5,999 nucleotides of DNA from Bacteroidales bacterium (GTDB taxonomy: Bacteria; Bacteroidota; Bacteroidia; Bacteroidales; Muribaculaceae). Positions 1 to 4,978 of this stretch are shown piece by piece (positions within the stretch are counted from its first letter, which is position 1; every line of letters begins with the position of its first letter). The stretch lies in assembly GCA_019420545.1 (NCBI GenBank), contig JAHZGZ010000320.1, positions 1 to 5,999 on the forward strand, given 5' to 3'. The notes beneath the pieces were generated by a model, which was not told the DNA's origin, searched no databases, and worked only from the letters and a program-made list of their open reading frames with translations. The translations under genes were made by a program, and so were the position numbers.

Positions 1-1
1 A

Positions 2-184
2 TTTATGCCATTTCACTTTAGCCGACATACCTTCGCAACGATGTTGCTTACGTTAGGAACAGACATTTATACGGTGTCGAAGATGCTCGGACATTCAAGC
101 GTGAAACCGACACAGATTTACGCCAGGATTATCGACAAGGCAAAGGACAACGCCGTATGTCTCGCGGACGGCATCGAATGGTAG
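2..184 (+). CDS. Tyrosine recombinase/integrase, C-terminal end only (5' cut by window)
   Basis: The first in-frame codon is at position 2 and the frame runs 60 residues to a TAG stop. It holds the end of a tyrosine recombinase catalytic domain: the H-x-x-R box (HFSRH), the second histidine in MLGH, and the presumed nucleophilic tyrosine in TQIYARI. It matches the C-terminus of the next gene at 36 of 49 aligned residues (hand count), so the two are related but clearly diverged. Known: these enzymes cut and rejoin att sites through a 3'-phosphotyrosine. One oddity is a proline (VKPTQIY) where the neighbour has threonine, just before the catalytic tyrosine. The start, core-binding domain and catalytic arginine lie upstream of the window, so whether the gene is intact cannot be judged. 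Confidence 0.9.
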   Translation, partial: FMPFHFSRHTFATMLLTLGTDIYTVSKMLGHSSVKPTQIYARIIDKAKDNAVCLADGIEW

Positions 185-265
185 CTGACGCAATGAATTT
201 TTCAATCAGTCCGATAAAACGCCCATACAATTATTCAATTTTTACCTTTTATAAACAACTCTCCA

Positions 266-1408
266 ATGGCAAGACCAAGAACTACTAAATTAAAAGAGCC
301 GGTAAGGATGCGATTCAAGAAGCTCGCAAACGGCTCAAAGTCGATATACCTTGACATCTACGTTGACGGCAAACGCAGTTACGAATACCTGAAACTCTAC
401 ATCCTTCCTGAACTGAACGCCAATATCAAGGAGCAGAACCGCACCACAATGGCGGCAGCCGAGAAGATAAAGTCACAGCGTATAATCCAGCTTACCGAAG
501 ACAGGGCTTCGTTGCGCCACGTTTCCAAACGTGCCGGCATCCTCGTTTCCGACTGGCTCGACACCTATAAGGAAGACAGAGAGAAGAACGGCGCACGGGG
601 CATGAAGATTGTCAGGAAGCTCAAACGGATACTTGAACTGTATCGCAAAGGAGCGAGGATGAAAGATGTGAACAAGGAGTTTCTTCTCGGCTTCATCGAT
701 TTTTTACGCAATGATTACCTTTCTCCTCAAGGGAAACCGATAGCCGCATATACCCAGCGAGGATATTTCGGCATCTTCAACTCCGCACTCAACGCCGCTG
801 TTCAGGCTGATGTCATCCCTGACAATCCTGTCAACCGGCTGACACCGCAGGAACGTATCAAGGCACCCGAAAGCAAGAGGGAATACCTGTCAATCGACGA
901 AATCAGGACTCTTATAGCCACTGAGTGTTCGCATGAGATTGTCAAGCGGGCTTTCATGTTCTCCTGCTACTGTGGTCTGCGACTGAGCGATGTGTATGCG
1001 CTCAAATGGAAAGACCTTGTGCGTGACGGTGACATCTGGCGAGTTGGAATCGTCATGAAGAAGACCGCGATACCGAACTATCTCCCACTTTCAAAACAGG
1101 CGACGGCATGGATGCCGGAGCGCGGCGATGCCGCCGACAGCGACAATGTTTTTGCACGGCTTCCGAAAGGACAGTATCTGAATGACCTTATAAAAGCATG
1201 GGCGAAGGAAGCCGGACTGTCTAAACATGTCACGTTCCATACATCAAGGCATACCTTCGCAACCATGCTGCTGACGCTCGGCGCAGACCTTTATACAGTA
1301 TCGAAGCTGCTTGGTCATGCCAATGTAAAAACTACTCAGATCTACGGAAAAATTGTTGACCAGAAGAAAGATGATGCCGTGAGCCGAATTGACAAGGCTT
1401 TTGAATAA
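266..1408 (+). CDS. Tyrosine recombinase/integrase (380 aa, complete)
   Basis: Site-specific recombinase expected to integrate and excise the element. Residues about 10-50 (EPVRMRFKKL onward) look like the arm-DNA-binding N-terminal domain of Bacteroidales integrases. Residues about 90-190 form the SAM-like core-binding domain, and about 205-370 the catalytic domain. Catalytic residues are all visible: R239 (CGLRLSD), K266 or K265 (VMKKT), H325 and R328 (HTSRH), H351 (LLGH) and the nucleophile Y360 (TQIYGK). The length is normal for the family. The ATG at 266 is chosen because the arm-binding domain starts right after it. It lies 81 bp after the upstream recombinase, so the two may be co-transcribed. 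Tandem recombinases are known in several Bacteroidales elements; which one does integration and which excision cannot be told from sequence. Confidence 0.96.
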   Translation: MARPRTTKLKEPVRMRFKKLANGSKSIYLDIYVDGKRSYEYLKLYILPELNANIKEQNRTTMAAAEKIKSQRIIQLTEDRASLRHVSKRAGILVSDWLDTYKEDREKNGARGMKIVRKLKRILELYRKGARMKDVNKEFLLGFIDFLRNDYLSPQGKPIAAYTQRGYFGIFNSALNAAVQADVIPDNPVNRLTPQERIKAPESKREYLSIDEIRTLIATECSHEIVKRAFMFSCYCGLRLSDVYALKWKDLVRDGDIWRVGIVMKKTAIPNYLPLSKQATAWMPERGDAADSDNVFARLPKGQYLNDLIKAWAKEAGLSKHVTFHTSRHTFATMLLTLGADLYTVSKLLGHANVKTTQIYGKIVDQKKDDAVSRIDKAFE

Positions 1409-1435
1409 TACAGCAAATCACATTTTATAGCCATC

Positions 1436-1462
1436 TGTTCCCTGTTTGTTATAGGGATAACA
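1436..1462 (+). terminator. Imperfect hairpin after the integrase gene
   Basis: TGTT-CCCT at 1436-1443 pairs with AGGG-(AT)-AACA at 1453-1462, giving two 4-bp helices separated by a 2-nt bulge, with a 9-nt loop. It lies 28 bp after the integrase stop codon, a suitable place to end the recombinase transcript. There is no run of T after it, so a role as intrinsic terminator is weakly supported and it could be incidental. Confidence 0.25.
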
Positions 1463-1473
1463 TAGCCTGCCAT

Positions 1474-1593
1474 TCATAATTGAAACTGCTGTAACGGTGT
1501 GAACGAGTGCCGAAAATCGGTGCCGATTTTGTGATTTTCATAGATATGCTTAAAAGACAGGGTCTTATACAGCCATCTTCGTTTGATTTCCAT
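1474..1593 (-). other. 39-codon reverse-strand reading frame in a recurrent-looking block
   Basis: On the minus strand an ATG (complement of 1591-1593) opens a 39-codon frame ending in TGA (complement of 1474-1476). It starts MEIKRRWLYKTLSF and ends with a tail reading KIGTDFRHSFTPLQQFQL. From memory, this tail turns up repeatedly in annotated small proteins and protein ends of Bacteroidales, which suggests a dispersed nucleotide block rather than a normal gene; I could not check this. The frame contains the 1513-1530 palindrome, and its start overlaps the -33 box of the forward promoter. No good promoter or ribosome binding site for the minus strand was seen. It may be a real small protein, but a conserved regulatory or recombination site that happens to be open is more likely. 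Confidence 0.4.
1507..1530. repeat. Palindrome with nested direct repeat (operator or recombination-site candidate)
   Basis: Positions 1513-1530 read AAAATCGGTGCCGATTTT: two perfect 8-bp arms around a 2-bp TG centre. A 7-bp direct repeat, GTGCCGA, starts at 1507 and again at 1520, so direct and inverted symmetry overlap. The centre is too short for a stable RNA hairpin loop without opening pairs, which suits a site bound by a dimeric protein better than a terminator. It lies between the integrase and the HTH gene, about 50 bp before the -33 box at 1582. Binding by the HTH factor or a recombinase is inference. Confidence 0.6.
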
Positions 1594-1611
1594 TCCTGTA
1601 TTATAGCTTTG
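1582..1611 (+). promoter_or_regulatory. Bacteroides-type promoter for the HTH operon
   Basis: TTTG at 1582-1585 matches the -33 box, and TAGCTTTG at 1604-1611 matches the -7 box (TAnnTTTG) exactly, with an 18-bp spacer close to the usual 19. Transcription would begin near 1618, leaving an A/T-rich leader of about 48 nt before the ATG at 1666. This is the best promoter match I found. It should drive the HTH gene and probably the close downstream gene at 1924. Confidence 0.72.
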
Positions 1612-1665
1612 CAGTCCGAACAAGAAAACCAATCGCAAATAATTTCATAACCAACAGGAATTTTA

Positions 1666-1905
1666 ATGACAAAACCAAGTATGTTGACGCCGACCGAGGC
1701 GGCCGAATACCTCGGAATCAAACTCAGCTATCTCTACAAGCTGATGATGCGCCGTGTCATCCCGTACTACAAGCCGGGAGGCAAGCTCTGCTACTTCGAC
1801 CCCGAAGACCTCGACAGGTGGCAGCGCAGTGTCCGTGTCGCAACGGACGAGGAAATCGAAAGTCAGGCACAGGCCTACATCCTCAAAAACAGTATCAGAC
1901 CATAA
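1666..1905 (+). CDS. Excisionase-family helix-turn-helix DNA-binding protein (79 aa)
   Basis: A small MerR/excisionase-type DNA-binding protein. Residues 7-53 show the typical pattern: LTPTEAAEYLGI (first helix and turn), SYLYKLMMRRVIPYYKPGGK (recognition helix and wing) and YFDPEDLDRWQ. The remaining roughly 25 residues form an acidic helical tail. Known: proteins of this HTH_17/excisionase family sit beside integrases in Bacteroidales elements and act as recombination directionality factors or as activators of excision and mobilization genes. Here it follows the integrase across a 257-bp regulatory gap and has its own promoter. The ATG at 1666 is preferred; an in-frame ATG at 1681, directly before the HTH, is possible. 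Whether it bends DNA at att or regulates transcription is not shown by the sequence. Confidence 0.88.
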   Translation: MTKPSMLTPTEAAEYLGIKLSYLYKLMMRRVIPYYKPGGKLCYFDPEDLDRWQRSVRVATDEEIESQAQAYILKNSIRP

Positions 1906-1923
1906 CCAAAATTCTTATAAATC

Positions 1924-2400
1924 ATGACAGAAACGACTAAACCTACTATTCAGAATGCGGAACAAACCATCGAAACGATGGATGCTCCGGCACTTCCCCG
2001 TAAGGAGAAGAAGAACAGAATCATTGACGAGTCAAAGACGATTGAGATTGAGCGCAAACTGTTATCCTCGCTCGGCATACATGAAGCGGACGCGCTTGTG
2101 GCGTGTATCGCAATCGGCGTTGGCAATCAGGAAGCGTCGGCTGTGAAAGGTCCCGACCGTCACCGTCTCAATCTCTATCTCAACGCCGGAACGAACAGGA
2201 AGGAGATGTCCGTGCAGGAACTTTCGGAACACCGTCAGGCGCGGGCCCGTCAACTTGTCAAATCGGCTATCCGATACCTTGACAAAGAGGAGATGACGGC
2301 GGCGATGTTCACCGTCAGTGAAATCGCACGATGCAAGACCGACATTGACGAGGGCGTGAGGATGATACAGTTCTACAACTCATCAATGTCAGGGAAGTAA
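1924..2400 (+). CDS. Protein of unknown function (158 aa)
   Basis: I do not recognise this family. It starts 18 bp after the HTH gene with an A/T-rich leader, so the two are probably one transcript. Residues 1-35 are polar and likely disordered, ending in a basic patch (RKEKKNR). Residues about 40-70 (ERKLLSSLGIHEADALVACIAIGVGN) look helical and partly hydrophobic, but not like a membrane span. Residues about 100-155 are predicted helices rich in R, K and E (ELSEHRQARARQLVKSAIRYLDKEEMTAAMF). No enzyme motif, signal peptide or metal-binding cluster is visible. Its place between the HTH protein and the mobilization genes suggests a small cytoplasmic accessory or DNA-associated role in excision or transfer, which is inference only. 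Confidence 0.8.
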   Translation: MTETTKPTIQNAEQTIETMDAPALPRKEKKNRIIDESKTIEIERKLLSSLGIHEADALVACIAIGVGNQEASAVKGPDRHRLNLYLNAGTNRKEMSVQELSEHRQARARQLVKSAIRYLDKEEMTAAMFTVSEIARCKTDIDEGVRMIQFYNSSMSGK

Positions 2401-2446
2401 CAGTTTTAACCGTGAACCGGATTGTTGTGCGGATGGGAGAATACAC

Positions 2447-2472
2447 ATGAAATAATCTCAAATTAATTTCAT
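2447..2472. repeat. AT-rich inverted repeat upstream of the winged-helix gene
   Basis: ATGAAAT at 2447-2453 is the reverse complement of ATTTCAT at 2466-2472, with 12 bp between. It lies in the 133-bp gap before the ATG at 2534, a reasonable site for a dimeric regulator, possibly the protein encoded just downstream. A chance match in A/T-rich DNA is quite possible. No convincing TAnnTTTG promoter was seen in this gap. Confidence 0.35.
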
Positions 2473-2533
2473 CATATACAGTCTCTTCTATCCGGCAACG
2501 CTTTGGTTGCACTACCTACGCAAACAAGGAAAC

Positions 2534-2971
2534 ATGAACAAACAATCCAAGGAAACATACAAATTTCAAATACCGTCGCGCTTTGAAATAATTACTTTCA
2601 GAATGACTACCGAGGTGATGAATCTGCTTAGCGGCACCACCGAGAACAAACGCGGCGACAAGGTAAGCAACACAGTCCTCTTGTATGACCTGCTGTCAAG
2701 AATGGCTGTAAATGCGAAAGTGTCAAACGCCTTCCGCCGCCCTCTGGCATTGCGACCGGGACAGGCGCAGTATTCGGAGCTTCGCCTCGCGGAGCAATGG
2801 CAGATGAACCGTACCCGATTGCGCAATCTCCTTGACAGGATGGAACAGGCTGGGCTTATCTACACTGACCGTTCACTTGTAGGATCGGTGATGACATTCC
2901 CCTCCGTACTGGGCTGGAGCCGCCCTGACAAGCCTTATATCCGCAATCCCGTCTTTTTCAATGCGGATTGA
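2534..2971 (+). CDS. Winged-helix-like DNA-binding protein (145 aa)
   Basis: Residues about 74-125 resemble a winged helix: ARPGQ-like lead-in (LRPGQAQYSELRLAEQWQ), a probable recognition helix (MNRTRLRNLLDRMEQAGLI) and a beta wing (YTDRSLVGSVMTF). Residues about 45-65 form a further helix. The frame is open from a TTG at 2507, but the ATG at 2534 is preferred because it is preceded by AAGGAA and gives a natural N-terminus. The protein resembles small regulators or replication-initiator-like wHTH proteins found before mob genes in Bacteroidales elements, but I cannot assign a named family. It lies just before the candidate oriT, so it may regulate the mob operon, bind oriT, or help maintain the excised circle. 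These roles are inference. Confidence 0.8.
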   Translation: MNKQSKETYKFQIPSRFEIITFRMTTEVMNLLSGTTENKRGDKVSNTVLLYDLLSRMAVNAKVSNAFRRPLALRPGQAQYSELRLAEQWQMNRTRLRNLLDRMEQAGLIYTDRSLVGSVMTFPSVLGWSRPDKPYIRNPVFFNAD

Positions 2972-3021
2972 GCTTCCGTCACCCTATACGGTGAATCCTC
3001 CGGGGTGCACAATGCCTCATA

Positions 3022-3041
3022 GTTAGCCGCACGGTTAGCCG
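3022..3041. repeat. Direct repeat GTTAGCCG x2 in the candidate oriT
   Basis: GTTAGCCG occurs at 3022-3029 and again at 3034-3041, a 12-bp period that puts both copies on nearly the same face of the helix. This suits paired binding by a ribbon-helix-helix protein such as the downstream MobC-like product (inference). Confidence 0.6.
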
Positions 3042-3134
3042 TATGTCTTAAGCTGCGGGGAAGCAGGAAACGGGGATTTCGTTGCAAGATATGCCGCTGT
3101 ATTACACTCCCTGTCGGTCACTGCACATACGGCT
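3037..3134. repeat. 10-bp inverted repeat spanning the candidate oriT
   Basis: AGCCGTATGT at 3037-3046 is the exact reverse complement of ACATACGGCT at 3125-3134, with 78 bp between. The left arm overlaps the second GTTAGCCG direct repeat. Such separated arms could be two copies of one protein-binding site in opposite orientation flanking the nic region. Confidence 0.6.
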
Positions 3135-3140
3135 CTCTTG

Positions 3141-3160
3141 CGTTGCCGCACAGGGCAACG
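3141..3160. repeat. GC-rich hairpin in the candidate oriT
   Basis: CGTTGCC at 3141-3147 and GGCAACG at 3154-3160 form a perfect 7-bp stem with a 6-nt loop (GCACAG). No T-run follows, so it is not a standard terminator. Single-strand hairpins next to nic are commonly recognised by relaxases when the transferred strand is closed, which makes this the best hairpin candidate here. Confidence 0.55.
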
Positions 3161-3245
3161 GGACGCCGCTCGCAGGCTCGCACCGATGACCTTTATAATA
3201 ATCAGTATCATTTATACGATTCTCATAACCAACTTATAACTTCCG

Positions 3246-3671
3246 ATGAACCAATCTAATGAAAACGGTGGAGAACGCCGCCGTTCCACCATGTCATTTC
3301 GAGTGAGCGAATCGCAGAGGAAACGGATAGAGGGCCTCGCCGCCCAATGCGGGATGAACCGCAGCGAATACCTGCTGTCACGGGCCTACGGCTACAAACC
3401 GAAAGCCAGTCTGACATTTGCGCAGACCAAAGTCCGCGACGAGCTTATAATCGCCCGCAGCGACTATGCCAAATATATCTCGATGCTGAACGCCATGCCG
3501 CAGCACGAACGCATGGCGATGTTCCGCAACCAGCCGTGGATGACCGAGGCGTTGGGTCGCCTCCATAAGACTGCGGAACTTATCACCGATATAATCAACA
3601 GATATTTTTCCCCGAACCGCGTACCGGGAACATCATCTGAAACGGACAAGGAACAGGAACCGTCATGGTAG
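3246..3671 (+). CDS. MobC-like ribbon-helix-helix relaxosome accessory protein (141 aa)
   Basis: Residues 12-49 form a ribbon-helix-helix DNA-binding module: a strand (STMSFRVSES), a helix (QRKRIEGLAAQCGM), then NRSEYLLSRAYG. This is the pattern of MobC/MbpA-type plasmid mobilization proteins. Residues about 55-120 are helical, including a segment ending in ITDIINRYF, and the last 20 residues are polar and acidic. Known: such proteins bind oriT as dimers, open the nic region and recruit the relaxase. Its stop overlaps the relaxase start in the sequence ATGGTAG, so the two are probably translationally coupled. It starts directly after the repeat-rich candidate oriT. The exact family name is inferred from domain pattern and context. 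Confidence 0.85.
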   Translation: MNQSNENGGERRRSTMSFRVSESQRKRIEGLAAQCGMNRSEYLLSRAYGYKPKASLTFAQTKVRDELIIARSDYAKYISMLNAMPQHERMAMFRNQPWMTEALGRLHKTAELITDIINRYFSPNRVPGTSSETDKEQEPSW

Positions 3672-4882
3672 CGAAAGCAGCATCGATAAGTCACGGCATC
3701 AACTGTATAAGATACATATCCGGCGAGTCGAAGAACAAGGAAAATCCGGAATTGATCTATCGTGTCAAGGACAATCTTCTCCCTTGTGAACTTGACGCAA
3801 TGGGCATCTGGGATATGATGAAAGCCGGTGCGCCGATGAAGAAAAGTGTTATACGCATGGAAATTTGTCCAGGCGGAGAGCACACCGAAAATTTCACGAT
3901 GCAGGAGTGGCAGAAGCTGTGGGACGACTTTGTGAGGGAGTTCGACAAGATAGAGCTGGAGGATGAAAACGGCAAGGTGTATTCGCATAAGACAAACATT
4001 GTAAACAGCATCTACACGGTCTGGCTTCATTATGAATCCGACAGCGGCATCCCGCATCTCCACGCCGCAGTGTGCCGGAAAGACCGCTTCGGCAAGACCA
4101 ACAACGACCACAACATTCATATCCGCGCACAGGAAGCGGCTCAGAACGTGGCTCTTCAGCGAGGCTGGATAACAGCAGCCGAGATTCACAGGATAAACGC
4201 CGACAAGATTGCCGACGATCTTATGGAAATCCTTCGTGCCATGCCGTCATGGTCGTGGAATGATTATGCAGCACGGATCCGGGCAAAAGGTTATACTATT
4301 ATGATACGTCCCGGCAAGAAAGGCCCTTATGGTTATTCTATCGGCAAAGGCAAAGCCCGATTCAAGGCATCCGAACTTGGCACAGGTCGAAAGCTGACGG
4401 CTTCGAGGATTGAAAACACATGGAATAAACTTCACAGTCAGTCCGCAGTTAAGTCGGCTCAGCCTGTTAAGAAATCCGACACAAAGCTGGTTGCGCCTGT
4501 TGTATCAAAGCCTGTTGTATCTCCTGACAAACAAGTTCTGGATTACACCTCTTGGCAAGAAGGGACATCGAGATACGAGCTTACGCATAGAGGCAGAACT
4601 ACTCAGTTCTACATTCCCAACGATGTCATGCAGGTATTCGACGATGAGTTTGACTACCGCGCGATTGTAAACTGGCAGGAGCTTACCGACATGGCGGTTG
4701 CTCTGTTCGTTGGTCTAACCACGCTTGATACCGTTTCAACCGGCAGCGGCGGAGGCGGTTCATCCAACGATGACAACCGGCGAGACCGCAAGGACGAGGA
4801 AGAGATTGAACGTGCCCGCAGATGCGCCCGCGCAGCCGCATCCCGTCTCGGCAAAACTCCGAAATCAGGACGCAGAAGATAA
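3665..4882 (+). CDS. Relaxase/mobilization nuclease, MOBP-like (405 aa)
   Basis: DNA relaxase expected to nick oriT, stay covalently attached to the 5' end and lead the strand into a helper's transfer channel. The N-terminus has the MOBP-like motif I (ISHGINCIRYISG), making Y17 the likely nucleophile. The metal-binding histidine motif is H122 with H131-x-H133 (HYESDSGIPHLHAAVCR); N147, D148, H149 and H152 follow. Where MOBP enzymes usually read HxHxxxN, this one has C137. Residues 170-260 are helical with a basic RPGKKGPYGYSIGKGK stretch. Residues 360-367 are a Gly/Ser linker, and the tail is acidic then strongly basic (SRLGKTPKSGRRR). It is the last gene of the visible operon, overlapping mobC-like by 7 bp, with no coupling-protein gene next to it. 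Confidence 0.9.
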   Translation: MVAKAASISHGINCIRYISGESKNKENPELIYRVKDNLLPCELDAMGIWDMMKAGAPMKKSVIRMEICPGGEHTENFTMQEWQKLWDDFVREFDKIELEDENGKVYSHKTNIVNSIYTVWLHYESDSGIPHLHAAVCRKDRFGKTNNDHNIHIRAQEAAQNVALQRGWITAAEIHRINADKIADDLMEILRAMPSWSWNDYAARIRAKGYTIMIRPGKKGPYGYSIGKGKARFKASELGTGRKLTASRIENTWNKLHSQSAVKSAQPVKKSDTKLVAPVVSKPVVSPDKQVLDYTSWQEGTSRYELTHRGRTTQFYIPNDVMQVFDDEFDYRAIVNWQELTDMAVALFVGLTTLDTVSTGSGGGGSSNDDNRRDRKDEEEIERARRCARAAASRLGKTPKSGRRR

Positions 4883-4918
4883 AAAATCAGCCCTAATTTT
4901 AACTCCTCAAAATGGAAG

Positions 4919-4954
4919 AAGAGGGAAGCTCAACGATATATGACCTTCCCTCTT
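4919..4954. terminator. 10-bp-stem hairpin between convergent genes
   Basis: AAGAGGGAAG at 4919-4928 pairs perfectly with CTTCCCTCTT at 4945-4954 around a 16-nt loop. It lies 36 bp after the relaxase stop and 24 bp after the end of the minus-strand nucleotidyltransferase, so it could terminate transcription from both sides. T-tracts are weak: the minus-strand transcript continues CCATTTTG, the plus-strand one ACAATAC. Because the element-chromosome junction is probably in this gap, it may belong to either partner. Confidence 0.6.
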
Positions 4955-4978
4955 ACAATACTATATGGAGTATAATTA

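Larger units (their letters stand above)
2972..3245. other. Candidate origin of transfer (oriT), 274-bp repeat-rich gene-free region
   Basis: This stretch has no credible gene and lies directly upstream of the mobC-like and relaxase genes, the usual oriT location. It is more G/C-rich than the A/T-rich leaders elsewhere in the element, except for its last 60 bp. Repeats seen: TCACC/GGTGA hairpin arms at 2979-2994; direct repeats GTTAGCCG at 3022 and 3034; distant 10-bp inverted arms at 3037-3046 and 3125-3134; a 7-bp-stem hairpin at 3141-3160; and direct repeats GCTCGCA at 3168 and 3176. Relaxosomes typically bind such arrays near nic. I could not identify the nic site, and the mob operon promoter is also unclear. 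Confidence 0.55.
1..4954 (+). mobile_element. Integrative mobilizable element, left end outside the window
   Basis: Seen: co-oriented genes for two tyrosine recombinases, an excisionase-like HTH protein, an unknown protein, a winged-helix-like protein, a MobC-like protein and a relaxase, followed by unrelated metabolic genes on the opposite strand. Known: this integrase-HTH-mob order is typical of Bacteroidales mobilizable transposons and IMEs such as the NBU and Tn4555 types, which borrow a helper's type IV secretion system. Inferred: the right boundary lies somewhere in 4883-4978, because the relaxase is the last element gene and the convergent nucleotidyltransferase looks chromosomal. I could not find a direct repeat marking attR, so the end coordinate is approximate (set at the end of the hairpin). 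No resistance or other cargo gene is visible here. Confidence 0.75.

Noticed and set aside
243..250. TACCTTTT before the complete integrase as a -7 promoter box
   Set aside because: It differs from TAnnTTTG at the last base, lacks a TTTG about 20 bp upstream, and is only 15 bp from the ATG.
1449..1721. Reverse-strand open frame of 90 codons after the integrase
   Set aside because: It runs into the start of the HTH gene and has no recognisable motif or promoter. The different, shorter reverse frame at 1474-1593 is the one with a recurrent-looking sequence.
2507..2533. Upstream TTG as start of the winged-helix gene
   Set aside because: An ATG at 2534 with AAGGAA just before it is a better start; the nine extra residues add no domain.
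3194..3199. TATAAT before the MobC-like gene
   Set aside because: It matches the E. coli -10 box, but Bacteroidota use TTTG and TAnnTTTG boxes. There is no suitable upstream box, and the DNA here is A/T-rich.
3464..4189. Long reverse-strand open frame (241 codons)
   Set aside because: It lies fully antisense to the MobC-like and relaxase genes, which have clear family motifs. Its translation has no recognisable domain and a cysteine- and histidine-rich composition typical of a shadow frame.
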